A stretch of DNA of 64,000 nucleotides from Collinsella sp. Its GTDB lineage: Bacteria; Actinomycetota; Coriobacteriia; Coriobacteriales; Coriobacteriaceae. Below the pieces are notes generated by a model. The model was not told the DNA's origin. It saw only the letters and a list, made by a program, of their open reading frames with translations, and ran no database searches. Below, in pieces: positions 42,870-52,192 of the stretch (its first letter is position 1; each line of letters begins with the position of its first letter). Location: positions 295,383-359,382 of the forward strand of contig DXMK01000015.1 in NCBI GenBank assembly GCA_019414245.1. Direction: 5' to 3'. The translations under genes were made by a program, and so were the position numbers.

Positions 42870-43280
42870 ATGGACGAAGAGCTTGATTACCTATGGGAGA
42901 CCCTGGGCCTCGAGATCACTGCTGACCTTTGGCCCGAACGGGACAAAATCCATCCCACTCTGCGCCCCGCCATCACGGTGATGCAGGCAAAATACCGCCG
43001 TGCATCCTTTTTGATCATGCGGATGTCATGGCACGCGGGACTTCCCGACCTTAAGCGAATCCAGTCAAGCCTCGTCGAGCTGTCCGGTATGCCGACTGTC
43101 ATATCCGAGGCGCGCCTGGAGCAGCGACAGCGCGAGCGACTGCAACAGCAGCGGATTCCCTTTATCTGCCCCGGTGTTCAGGCATATCTGCCCTTTATGG
43201 ACGAGGAGTACTGGAGCGGCAAGCCCAACAAGCACGTAAAGGTCTACGATCCGCACGAATGGGCACAGCTCGAGGATTGA
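42870..43280 (+). CDS. Uncharacterised 136-residue protein
   Basis: No family is certain. The protein begins MDEELDYLWETLGLEITADL and contains the block IPFICPGVQAYLPFMDEEYW (about residues 97-116), which faintly resembles a proline-rich block seen in some MarR-type winged-helix proteins. The N-terminal half is too short for a clear winged helix. GAGG precedes the ATG, and the frame shows normal codon use. It is transcribed divergently from the tRNA/smpB group. A regulator is a guess only. Confidence 0.65.
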   Translation: MDEELDYLWETLGLEITADLWPERDKIHPTLRPAITVMQAKYRRASFLIMRMSWHAGLPDLKRIQSSLVELSGMPTVISEARLEQRQRERLQQQRIPFICPGVQAYLPFMDEEYWSGKPNKHVKVYDPHEWAQLED

Positions 43281-43352
43281 GCCGAGCGAGCCCGCCGATG
43301 GAAAACACGTCCCACCCTGAGCACTCAAAACGGGTCGCACTTTCCACAGCCG

Positions 43353-43712
43353 CTACAGCAGCGCCTCGGTCCAAGCTGCTTCCCTAAAGCCGGGAATCGC
43401 AAAGTCGTCGCCCACCAACAGCGGACGCTTGACCAGCATGCCGTCGGTCGCCAGCAGCTCGTAGCACTCCCGATCCGTCATGCCCGCATCTAGACGTGCC
43501 TTCAGGCCCAGCTCTCGATATTTCATGCCCGACGAATTAAAGAAGCGCCGCACCGGCAGTCCCGAACGAGCAATCCAGGTCGCAAGCTCATCAGCCGCGG
43601 GATTGTCCAAAACGATATCGCGGTCGATATACTCTGCCCCGTGTTCGTCCAGCCATGCCTTGGCCTTCTTACAGGTCGAGCACTTGGGATATTCAACAAA
43701 CAGTACGGTCAT
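43353..43712 (-). CDS. ArsC/Spx-family protein (arsenate reductase-like)
   Basis: The 119 residues have the thioredoxin-like ArsC/Spx fold: an N-terminal CSTCKKAKAWLDEHG (CxxC), IVLDNPAADELATWI, then MLVKRPLLVGDD with the family's arginine-proline motif. Members with CxxC include Spx-like regulators and YffB-type proteins; true arsenate reduction would need a partner thiol system. No arsenic genes are nearby, so a redox role is more likely. The start at 43712 has GGAGG 6 bases upstream. Confidence 0.85.
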   Translation of the reverse strand: MTVLFVEYPKCSTCKKAKAWLDEHGAEYIDRDIVLDNPAADELATWIARSGLPVRRFFNSSGMKYRELGLKARLDAGMTDRECYELLATDGMLVKRPLLVGDDFAIPGFREAAWTEALL

Positions 43713-43804
43713 GGGAATCCTCCGAATATAGATCGGCCAACGCAGGCACACGCCACACGAGGCGCCTTCGTATGATGGGCCAATTGTAGCCCACGGGTCA
43801 CACG

Positions 43805-44857
43805 CTAAACGAACCGTACCCCGAATCCGCGTTTGATGAACGGCAGCAGCTCCATTGCCTCGGGCGTGATATAACCCGCAACGTTCATGCGCTCGTCACC
43901 GGGAAGATCGACCCGCGCAATCTCAAGCTCGCCTTCGTAGCGCCCATAGCCGCTATTGCTCACAGCGATCGACCCCGTCTTTCGTGACAGGCCGGCACCG
44001 GCATCCATCGGCACGGAATCCGGCTTAAGCGTCGTACGCGACTCCTGAGACCTAAAGATGAGGGTGCTCGAATCGGGTCGGTCGTGATGAATCTGCCCAC
44101 GTACATAGGCATAACCGGGCTCAAGCTCGCATTGCAGGTCCACGTATCCGGCGGAAACATGAGCAAACTGCGTCCAGCCCGCATCGGAAAGATCGGGGTC
44201 GCCGACCAACACAATGTCGCAATCGGCGCCATGTGCAAGCTCAAGCATATTGAGAGCAACCTTTGACGCGCGACCGCGCTGCGCCTCGACCGTCGGCAGT
44301 CCCTCGAATACCGGCCCGCGAACGTTGGCATCACCCGGCACAAAAGCCATGATTTCGAATCCAAGCGCCGCAAGACGAAGATTCACCCGAGCAATGTCCT
44401 CCAGAGCTAAACCGGTATAAGGCTTGGGGTAAAAATTGTGGCAGGCGGCAAAACGAGTCACATCGGCACCGGCCTCACGCCACGATGCGATTTCAACAGA
44501 ACTCACCGTCGATGCATTGACCACAATGCGAAATACACCGGACAGCTCCGCGACCCGCTGGGCGCTAAAGCCATAGTCCAAACGAAGGTATTCCAACCCC
44601 AGATCGCGCAGGTCCTCGATGCGCTCAAGCCCGAGCAAATCGCACGTGCGAGGCCCCACATCGGCAGTGAGCGCAATGCCGCGGGCGGAGAGCAGCGACA
44701 GCACATGACGGACCTTATCGGCATACGCCGCTCCCCCATCCTCGGGAATATGCAGTGAGGTGAACGCGTAGCGCGCACCCGCCGCGGCACCACGCTCAAT
44801 CGTCCGCTCAATATCCTGCAGAGGGCTGGAAAGATAAATCGAAATACCCGTTTTCAC
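43805..44857 (-). CDS. mupG: MupG-type 6-phospho-N-acetylmuramidase (DUF871)
   Basis: This cytosolic enzyme is expected to split disaccharide MurNAc-6P-GlcNAc into MurNAc-6P and GlcNAc. The 350 residues match DUF871: the N-terminal TIM-barrel (GISIYLSSPLQDIERTIERG, TSLHIPE, LRLDYGF, CHNFYPKPYTGL) and the C-terminal cyclophilin-like domain (YVRGQIHHDRPDS, SKSG-like NSGYGRYEGELEI). It is last in the mur operon. The start is GTG, with AAAGGAG 9 bases upstream. A terminator-like hairpin precedes it. Confidence 0.9.
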   Translation of the reverse strand: MKTGISIYLSSPLQDIERTIERGAAAGARYAFTSLHIPEDGGAAYADKVRHVLSLLSARGIALTADVGPRTCDLLGLERIEDLRDLGLEYLRLDYGFSAQRVAELSGVFRIVVNASTVSSVEIASWREAGADVTRFAACHNFYPKPYTGLALEDIARVNLRLAALGFEIMAFVPGDANVRGPVFEGLPTVEAQRGRASKVALNMLELAHGADCDIVLVGDPDLSDAGWTQFAHVSAGYVDLQCELEPGYAYVRGQIHHDRPDSSTLIFRSQESRTTLKPDSVPMDAGAGLSRKTGSIAVSNSGYGRYEGELEIARVDLPGDERMNVAGYITPEAMELLPFIKRGFGVRFV

Positions 44858-44873
44858 GTTTCAACGCTCCTTT

Positions 44874-44908
44874 AAAAAAGGCCGGCGGAGCAGTTAGCCC
44901 CGCCGGCA
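44874..44908 (-). terminator. Terminator-like hairpin between murP and mupG
   Basis: On the minus strand GCCGGCGG pairs with CCGCCGGC (plus GC/GC inside) and is followed directly by TTTTTT. The AAAGGAG ribosome site of mupG follows the T-run. It should reduce read-through from murP into mupG. Confidence 0.75.
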
Positions 44909-44974
44909 CAACCATAGCATCAAGAAATCTGCCGCGCGCTGCGAGCCCTGAGCAACACGGCTCGCGATATCAAA

Positions 44975-46405
44975 CTATTCGCCAAAGAACTCGTTGATCT
45001 TCTGCTCGTCGACGCCAAAGAACCACGTCAGGACAAAGCCGGCGGCATAGGCAAGCAGCATAGCGGCAACGTAGCCGAGCTGCTGGCCAGGAACGACGAT
45101 CAGCAGGCCAAACAGACCGGAAACGCCCTGAGAAACCGTGCCGATGTGAAGCAGCGCCGCGAGCGCGCCGCCAAATCCGGCACCCAGGCAGGCCGTCACA
45201 AACGGACGAACGAGCGGCAGCGTAACGGCATACATCAGAGGCTCGCCCACACCGAGGATTCCAACGGGAATGGACTCTGCGACGTACTTCTTGAGCTTGG
45301 CGTTCTTGGTCTTAAAGTACAGCGCCAGACCGGCACCGACCTGGCCGCCGCCAGCCATCATAAGGATGGGAAGCAGGTAATTGATGCCCTTGGTAGCGCC
45401 GTCGGGATCGTTGAGCATAGCATGGATCGGCGTGAGCGCCTGATGCAGGCCGACGGAAACCAGCGGCAAGAAGCCTGCCGACAGGATATAGCCGCCCAGG
45501 ACGCCCAGCTTCTCGAAAATAAAGGTCAAAACGCTAAAGATCGCCGTCGTCAGCCATGCGCCAACCGGCTGGATGACGAGCATCAGAGCAAAGGCGCCGA
45601 TGATGAGCACCAGCAGCGGGGACAAGAACGTGTCGAGTGCGTTGGGCATAACCTTGCGAATCTGACGCTCCATCCAGGCAAAAAATGCGCCAGCGATAAG
45701 AGCCGCGATCATGCCGCCCGCTGCGGGGTTGTACTGCGCATTGGTGAGCGGCAGCAGAATGGCAGCGGCAGGATCAGCCGCACCAGGCGCAAGCAGGGGC
45801 ATGGCACTGTTGGCGATACACATCATGCCGGCGATGCCGCCCAGCGCAGCGGAGCCGCCAAACTCACGTGCCGCGTTATAGCCCACCAAGATGGGCAGAT
45901 AGGCAAACAGGGCCCAGCCCATGGAGCGAATGCCCTGGTACCACCACTCGCCTGCAAGCGCGCCTGCCGTCGAGACGTTAATGACGTTGCAGATACCGTT
46001 GATGAGGCCAGCCGCAATGATGCCGGGAAGCAGGGCGACGAAGACATTGGAAATCTTCTTGAGGAAGGCCTGAACCGGCTTGGACTCGTACTTTGCCTTC
46101 TGCGCGGCCTTGTTTGTGGCCGCAGCGTCAACCACGCTCTCGTCGGCAACGCCTTTCGCAAGGCCGGTGAGCTTGGAGAACTCCTCGAGCACCTTATTCA
46201 CCTTGCCCGGCCCCAGCACGATCTGCATCGTGTCGTCCTCGACCAAGCCCATCACGCCGTCGAGTGCCTTAATACCCTCCGTGTCGACGCTGCCCGTGTC
46301 TTTGACGGTCACGCGCAGGCGCGTCATGCACGCCGCGTTTGCGAGCACGTTGTCTTTACCGCCCAAAAGGTCCAGCAGCTTTTGAGCCAGTTCTTTGTTC
46401 GTCAT
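44975..46405 (-). CDS. murP: PTS N-acetylmuramic acid-type transporter EIIBC
   Basis: The 476-residue protein imports and phosphorylates MurNAc or a MurNAc disaccharide. The N-terminal EIIB domain has the phospho-cysteine Cys26 in NAACMTRLRV. The linker (about 85-110) is followed by about ten membrane segments of EIIC. MurP proteins use a glucose-type EIIA made elsewhere; the Crr-like gene at 15.6 kb is a candidate. Identity as MurP, rather than a sucrose or trehalose EIIBC, rests mainly on the murQ, murR and mupG neighbours. Confidence 0.88.
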   Translation of the reverse strand: MTNKELAQKLLDLLGGKDNVLANAACMTRLRVTVKDTGSVDTEGIKALDGVMGLVEDDTMQIVLGPGKVNKVLEEFSKLTGLAKGVADESVVDAAATNKAAQKAKYESKPVQAFLKKISNVFVALLPGIIAAGLINGICNVINVSTAGALAGEWWYQGIRSMGWALFAYLPILVGYNAAREFGGSAALGGIAGMMCIANSAMPLLAPGAADPAAAILLPLTNAQYNPAAGGMIAALIAGAFFAWMERQIRKVMPNALDTFLSPLLVLIIGAFALMLVIQPVGAWLTTAIFSVLTFIFEKLGVLGGYILSAGFLPLVSVGLHQALTPIHAMLNDPDGATKGINYLLPILMMAGGGQVGAGLALYFKTKNAKLKKYVAESIPVGILGVGEPLMYAVTLPLVRPFVTACLGAGFGGALAALLHIGTVSQGVSGLFGLLIVVPGQQLGYVAAMLLAYAAGFVLTWFFGVDEQKINEFFGE

Positions 46406-46462
46406 AACTCCTCCTTGTATTGGGTATCTCGTCTGGATGTCATATCAGCTCACGCCGCGCAC

Positions 46463-47386
<924 letters not shown>

Positions 47387-47396
47387 TTCATTCACC

Positions 47397-48248
47397 TCAT
47401 CTTTCCTGTTTCTCGATGTAGTTTTGCTTAATGACATGCGTCGCCCGTTCGTAGTCGCTGGCAACGTAAGCAGCGTACAGGGCATCGACAACCATAAGCT
47501 GGGCCATACGCGAAGCCATGGCACCGCTGCGGACCAAGGGCTCACTCGCAGCGACGCCAAGCACGGCATCGGCCATGGTGGCAAGCTTGGATGATCCATC
47601 TACTTTGGTCACGGCCACAACGGGACAGTTGTGACGTTGGGCCTCGGCGGCGCAGTCCAGCACCTCTTGCGTCAAGCCCGAGTAGCTAAAGGCGATTGCC
47701 ATATCGCCCTCATGCATGTTCTTGGCACACAAGAGCTGATCATGCCAGTCGTCGTACAGATGGCACTCTTTGTCGACACGCATGAGCTTTTGCGCCAGAT
47801 CGTGCGCGACCAAACGAGAGGCACCGATACCGAACAGATTGACCGCGCGTGCCCGCTTAAGATAGGCCGCACATCGCTCCAAGACGGTGTAATCGAGCGT
47901 TCGCGCCGTCGCTTCGATCGTGCGCACGTTGCTTTTCATCACCTTCCCCACGATACGTTCGACGCTGTCATCCATGGAGATGTCCTCGAGGGCAACGTCT
48001 TTCTTGTCACCCAAGAGCGCCAGCTCGGCAATCAGTTCGCGCTGGAACTCCTTGTAGCCCGCAAAACCCAAGCGCTTGCAAAAGCGCAAAATGCTCGAGG
48101 GCGAGGAGAACGTGGCATCGGCAAGACCGCGGACGGACAGCCCGACCACCTCGTGCGGATGAGCGCTTACATATGCGATGACATTGCGTTCCGCCGGGCT
48201 CGCGCTGAGCTCACGCTCGCGAAGCCGCAAAAGCAATCCGTTTGCCAT
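47397..48248 (-). CDS. murR: MurR/RpiR-family transcriptional regulator
   Basis: The 283 residues combine an N-terminal HTH_6 domain (SVRGLADATFSSPSSILRFC then KRLGFAGYKEF) with a C-terminal SIS sugar-phosphate domain (NLFGIGASRLVAHDL, IAFSYSGLTQEVLDCA). It heads the mur operon and probably responds to MurNAc-6P. The ATG at 48248 is preferred over an upstream GTG because GGAGGTG is 6 bases before it. A candidate operator (48283-48295) lies about 35 bases upstream. Confidence 0.92.
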   Translation of the reverse strand: MANGLLLRLRERELSASPAERNVIAYVSAHPHEVVGLSVRGLADATFSSPSSILRFCKRLGFAGYKEFQRELIAELALLGDKKDVALEDISMDDSVERIVGKVMKSNVRTIEATARTLDYTVLERCAAYLKRARAVNLFGIGASRLVAHDLAQKLMRVDKECHLYDDWHDQLLCAKNMHEGDMAIAFSYSGLTQEVLDCAAEAQRHNCPVVAVTKVDGSSKLATMADAVLGVAASEPLVRSGAMASRMAQLMVVDALYAAYVASDYERATHVIKQNYIEKQER

Positions 48249-48282
48249 CTCAAACACCTCCGTTGAGAAGAATTAAAGACCA

Positions 48283-48295
48283 ACGAACGATTCGT
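48283..48295. promoter_or_regulatory. Candidate MurR operator
   Basis: ACGAA-CGA-TTCGT is a palindrome in the leader of murR. RpiR-type regulators often bind such sites in their own promoter. No -10/-35 pair can be fixed with confidence. Confidence 0.35.
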
Positions 48296-48344
48296 ACCGG
48301 ATATAAACAGCTTTTACGGTACATTGTGCCGCATCGTGGCGCAC

Positions 48345-48374
48345 AAAGGGCGAGCGTTCTACCGCTCGCCCCTC
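48345..48374 (-). terminator. Terminator of the VanZ gene
   Basis: GGGCGAGCG and CGCTCGCCC are perfect complements around a 6-base loop. A short TTTG follows on the minus strand, so strength is moderate. Confidence 0.65.
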
Positions 48375-48452
48375 AAATCCGACCGCTCGGAAATACGCGC
48401 GACACAAAATAATTCAACAAGATCGCATTATCAAAAACGGGCTTGTTACCGG

Positions 48453-49034
48453 CTAGCGCCTCGCATGGGCGCCGATCGGCCGAGTCGCATGGCGCACCAA
48501 CACCGCTGCCAGCAATACCAACAGCATGGCGGTGACATAGCCCGCAGCATCGAATCCTAAATCGATAACGTCGAAATGCCTGCCGGGAACAAAGATCTTA
48601 TGTACCTGATCGCCAACGGAGCAGACGGCGCAAAAGAGCAACACGGGCACGCAACGGGAGCATACGCTCCACGGACGCCTGGAAAAGCAAACCACGACCA
48701 CCGAGGCGAACAATCCGACGAAGAAAAACTCTACGGTATGGGCAACGCGACGGACGTTCGTGCCCACCCACATGCGAATGGAAGCAAGTCGGCCAGACCG
48801 GACATTCGAAGCAGCCGAATCGGTGCCCCCGGTCATCCCGTTCTCGGTCTGAGCTTCACCCGCGACATCGGCAGCCTGTACGCCCGTAGCTTGACCCTCC
48901 ACCACACGCGCGGTGGACTCGCTCAGCAACGACGTCTCCACCGCATTTTGCTCCGTCAGCACCCAGATGCCCGCCAGCGTTGCAGTAAACAGAACGATCG
49001 CGGTCCATCCGATTATTTGTTTTACGCGCGCCAA
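48453..49034 (-). CDS. VanZ-like membrane protein
   Basis: The 193-residue protein has an N-terminal membrane segment, a polar loop of about 70 residues (Gln/Thr/Ala/Gly-rich), and three C-terminal membrane segments. The VanZ-type signature is visible in RRVAHTVEFFFVGLFAS and the closing DVIDLGFDAAGYVTAMLLVL. VanZ proteins can confer low-level teicoplanin resistance, but most chromosomal homologues are uncharacterised. The start is a TTG at 49034 supported by AAGGAGG 7 bases upstream; the frame extends upstream without a ribosome site. Confidence 0.8.
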   Translation of the reverse strand: MARVKQIIGWTAIVLFTATLAGIWVLTEQNAVETSLLSESTARVVEGQATGVQAADVAGEAQTENGMTGGTDSAASNVRSGRLASIRMWVGTNVRRVAHTVEFFFVGLFASVVVVCFSRRPWSVCSRCVPVLLFCAVCSVGDQVHKIFVPGRHFDVIDLGFDAAGYVTAMLLVLLAAVLVRHATRPIGAHARR

Positions 49035-49138
49035 GGGCCTACCTCCTTTTTTGAATATCAGCGAGTGTAGCCCCAAATGGCATCGTCACCGTATCAAAAT
49101 TTGAATCGCAACAGGAAGCGCCAAAGCGGCGCAAACCC

Positions 49139-49744
49139 CTACCCCGCCTCGCGCATCCAGCGATCGAACGTCCCCACGCACACGCCCAGGCACTTTGCTG
49201 CCTGGCTGCGGGTGATATCGCCTGCCTCATAGCTATCGCGTACCAGCTCAAACTGAGGAGGGCACGGCTTGCGAGGTCGACCGAAACGGACCCCTCGCGC
49301 CCGCGCCGCTGCAATCCCCTCCGCTTGGCGCCGATGGATATTCTCGCGCTCCACCTGCGCCACGTAGCTCAACAGTTGCAGCACAATATCGGCAATCAGG
49401 GTATTAGTCACATCCGGCGCGCCGCTGGCCCTGGCGCGCGTGTCAAGCAATGGCATGTCCAACACCACAATGGCAACCCCGAGCTCCTTGGTAATGCGAC
49501 GCCATTCCTCAAGAATCTCGGAGTAATTACGACCAAGTCGGTCGATAGAAAGCACCACCAGCACGTCCCCGTCTCCCAGGACGTGCAGCAGCTCGCGATA
49601 GCGCGGTCGATCGAAGTCCTTGCCGCTCGCATGGTCGGCATAAATATTCGCCGAGCCCACGCCATAGGCGCCCAGCGCATCCAGCTGCCGATTCAGATTC
49701 TGATCGCGCGAACTCACCCGCGCATAACCATACACCGTCGCCAT
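49139..49744 (-). CDS. Serine recombinase (resolvase/invertase family)
   Basis: The 201-residue site-specific recombinase has the catalytic serine in YGYARVSSRDQNLNRQ (about residue 10), SIDRLGRNYSEI with the conserved arginines, and the dimer helix VAQVERENIHRRQAEGIAAA followed by GRPRK. A C-terminal HTH is marked by GDITRSQAAKCLGVCVGTFD. There are no transposase or integrative-element genes around it. GGGGATGAG precedes the ATG. It may be a remnant of a mobile element or a DNA invertase; no pair of invertible sites was found. Confidence 0.9.
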   Translation of the reverse strand: MATVYGYARVSSRDQNLNRQLDALGAYGVGSANIYADHASGKDFDRPRYRELLHVLGDGDVLVVLSIDRLGRNYSEILEEWRRITKELGVAIVVLDMPLLDTRARASGAPDVTNTLIADIVLQLLSYVAQVERENIHRRQAEGIAAARARGVRFGRPRKPCPPQFELVRDSYEAGDITRSQAAKCLGVCVGTFDRWMREAG

Positions 49745-49763
49745 CTCATCCCCGCTTGCTTGT

Positions 49764-49802
49764 AAACCTGCCAAAAAGGGACAGGTTTATTTTGGTAGGT
49801 TT
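49764..49802. repeat. GGGACAGGTTTATTTTGG palindrome (copy 1)
   Basis: AAACCTGCCAAAA and its near-complement (one mismatch) enclose AGGGACAGGTTTA. A closely similar 38-bp element is at 61897-61934. It lies just upstream of the recombinase start. Confidence 0.7.
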
Positions 49803-49864
49803 TACCTCTCGAATAGCAGGTAAGCGGGCGGCCGAGCAGACGGCAAGGTAGCCATGATCCAAAT

Positions 49865-49896
49865 GCGGAGGGCGGCCCCGAAAGACCGCCCTCCGC
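49865..49896 (-). terminator. Terminator of rnr
   Basis: A perfect 11-bp GC stem (GCGGAGGGCGG with its complement) around a 10-base loop lies about 25 bases past the rnr stop. The T-run on the minus strand is short (ATTTGG). Confidence 0.7.
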
Positions 49897-49921
49897 TCTC
49901 CCGCCATGAGTCGAGATTTGG

Positions 49922-52057
49922 CTAATGGATAAGCTTAAAGTCCAAGTGCCCACGCGTGGTATTGACGCGCGAGACCTCGATAATCACGCGCTGGCCCAGT
50001 TCATAGCGAGTCCCCGTGTCGGCGCCCGTCAGCGTAAGCGCATCCTCGTCGAACTCGAACCACTCGTTGCCCAGGCTCTTGATCGAAACCAAGCCTTCGA
50101 CCTGCGTCAGGTCCAAGCGCACAAAGAGGCCCATGCTGCTAACCCACGAGACGGTTCCGGCATAGCGCTCGCCCAGACGGTCCTCATAGTACTGGGCAAT
50201 CTTGATCTTTTGCGTCGCATGGCTAGCGGCATCTGCCGCGCGCTCGGCATCGCTGCATGCGCGGCAGATCTGCGGCAGAATGCGCGGCAGCGACTCGCGC
50301 CCCTTGCCGATCAGCCGCGGCGTACGGACCAGGGCGTCCTTGCCGCCGAGCTGCTCATAGGCCAACTGCAGTTTGAGCACGCGGTGCACCACCAGATCGG
50401 GGTAGCGACGGATGGGACTCGTAAAGTGACAGTAGCACGGCGCGGCGAGCGCAAAGTGGCCCTCGTTGCGCGGCTTGTACAGTGCGCGCTGCATGCTGCG
50501 CAGAAGCAGCGTGTTGACGAGCGGTGCGTTGGCCGTACCGGCGGCAGCATCAACTGCAGCCTGTAGCTCATCGGGACTCCCCAGGGCGATACCGGCAGCA
50601 CGGCGATCGTCGATGATGCCCAGCTGCGCCAGCGCAACGGCGGCACCGTGCAGGCTATCGGGGCTCGGATCCTCATGCACGCGATAGCAGGCCTCGATAT
50701 CACGGTCTGCCAGCCACTCTGCAACGCACTCGTTGGCGAGTAGCATGGCTTCCTCGATAAGCGACGTGGCACACGAACGCTCGCGCGCCACAATCTGCAC
50801 GGGTACTCCGTCCTCATCCAATAGAGCGCGAATCTCGGCCGTGTCAAAATCGACTGAGCCGCGGGCACGACGAATACGACGGCGAAGTTCGGCGAGTTCG
50901 TTGGCGGCGACAAGGAAATCGCCGAGGTCGACGTTATAGCCGCGAGCAGTTTCCTCGCACGCAAGACCGCGCTCAAGCGCCTCCTCGCGCGAGGCCTCAG
51001 CAGCCGCAACATCCTCAGCGGCGCCTTCCAGCACCCCATACTCCACCGCGCCGGCACGCACCAGCAGCGCCTCGGCGCCGTCATAGTCCATACGCACACG
51101 CGAGCGAATCACGCTGGGGTACGGATCGTAATGCCGCACGCGACCCTGCGCATCGAGTTCAATGTCAACGGTAAACGCAAGACGGTCCTCGTCAGGGCGA
51201 AGCGAACACAGGTCACAGGACAGGCGTTCGGGCAGCATGGGAAGCACGCGATCGGCCAGATACACCGATGTCGTACGATGGCGAGCCTCAAGATCGATAT
51301 GCCCGTCCCAAGCCACATAGTGAGAAACGTCAGCGATATGCACACCCAGCTTGTAGCCACCCTCGGGCGTGCGCTCAAGCGAAATGGCATCGTCAAAGTC
51401 GCGCGCGTCGACCGGGTCGATCGTGATGACAAAGCGGTCGCGCAGATCGCGGCGGAGCGGGTCCTTAAGCGCCGCGGACACATCGAGCGAAAGCCCCTCG
51501 GCCTCGTCCAGCGCGGCCTCGGGATAGCTATCGGTATAACCGTAACGCGCCATCACATATTGAACGCCCAAATCGGGCGCGTCATCTCCGCCAATGCGGC
51601 GTTCGATCGTCACGGTGCCCGATTCCAGGCGCGTCGGGTAGGTCAAAATGCGCGCGACAATGGCATCACCCGGGTGGACGCCCAGACGATCCGCCGAGGT
51701 ATCCTCGGGCAGAATGAAGAAGTCAGCCTTCAGGCGCGAATCGAGCGGCTCGATCACACCGAGCGGACCAGCGGTCTGGTACGTACCCACCACGCTTATG
51801 GCTGCGCGCTCAACCACGCCTTCGATCACGGCGCGCCGCTCACTGTGCGGGCTGTTCTTAATGCTCACGGCAACGGTATCGCCATCCATGATCTCGCGCT
51901 TACCGCGGCCCATAACCTTGTAGTCGCCGCTCTCGGTTATGACATAGGCGCCATGCTCATGGAGCTGCACGCGCCCGGTCAGGCTCGGACGGCGTTCGCT
52001 GCGCACCGGCCCGCGCTTATTGCGAGCTCCACGCTTATGCTTGTTATTGCGCCCCAT
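49922..52057 (-). CDS. rnr: Ribonuclease R (RNase II/RNB family exoribonuclease)
   Basis: RNase R degrades structured RNA 3'-to-5' and helps ribosome rescue. The 711 residues hold N-terminal cold-shock-like domains, the RNB catalytic core with ITIDPVDARDFDDAISLERT (aspartates of the metal site) and LPMLPERLSCDLCSL, and a C-terminal S1 domain (YAGTVSWVSSMGLFVRLD). The N-terminus is very basic (MGRNNKHKRGARNKRGP). AAGGAGG is 4 bases before the ATG. It is in the same direction as ftsEX but has its own start region. Confidence 0.95.
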   Translation of the reverse strand: MGRNNKHKRGARNKRGPVRSERRPSLTGRVQLHEHGAYVITESGDYKVMGRGKREIMDGDTVAVSIKNSPHSERRAVIEGVVERAAISVVGTYQTAGPLGVIEPLDSRLKADFFILPEDTSADRLGVHPGDAIVARILTYPTRLESGTVTIERRIGGDDAPDLGVQYVMARYGYTDSYPEAALDEAEGLSLDVSAALKDPLRRDLRDRFVITIDPVDARDFDDAISLERTPEGGYKLGVHIADVSHYVAWDGHIDLEARHRTTSVYLADRVLPMLPERLSCDLCSLRPDEDRLAFTVDIELDAQGRVRHYDPYPSVIRSRVRMDYDGAEALLVRAGAVEYGVLEGAAEDVAAAEASREEALERGLACEETARGYNVDLGDFLVAANELAELRRRIRRARGSVDFDTAEIRALLDEDGVPVQIVARERSCATSLIEEAMLLANECVAEWLADRDIEACYRVHEDPSPDSLHGAAVALAQLGIIDDRRAAGIALGSPDELQAAVDAAAGTANAPLVNTLLLRSMQRALYKPRNEGHFALAAPCYCHFTSPIRRYPDLVVHRVLKLQLAYEQLGGKDALVRTPRLIGKGRESLPRILPQICRACSDAERAADAASHATQKIKIAQYYEDRLGERYAGTVSWVSSMGLFVRLDLTQVEGLVSIKSLGNEWFEFDEDALTLTGADTGTRYELGQRVIIEVSRVNTTRGHLDFKLIH

Positions 52058-52136
52058 GGCGCCTCCTTGCTATCGATGACGAACTCCAAAGAGTCTACCC
52101 AAATGATTCGCTTTCCTGCCGTTCCCTTGGGATCAA

Positions 52137-52169
52137 AAAACGGGCCGCCCCATAAGAGACGACCCGTTG
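52137..52169 (-). terminator. Terminator of ftsEX
   Basis: On the minus strand AACGGGTCG pairs with CGGCCCGTT (one mismatch) and is followed by TTTTTT. It lies about 25 bases after the ftsX stop. Confidence 0.85.
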
Positions 52170-52192
52170 GAAGGGATGAATTCCAGGCATGC

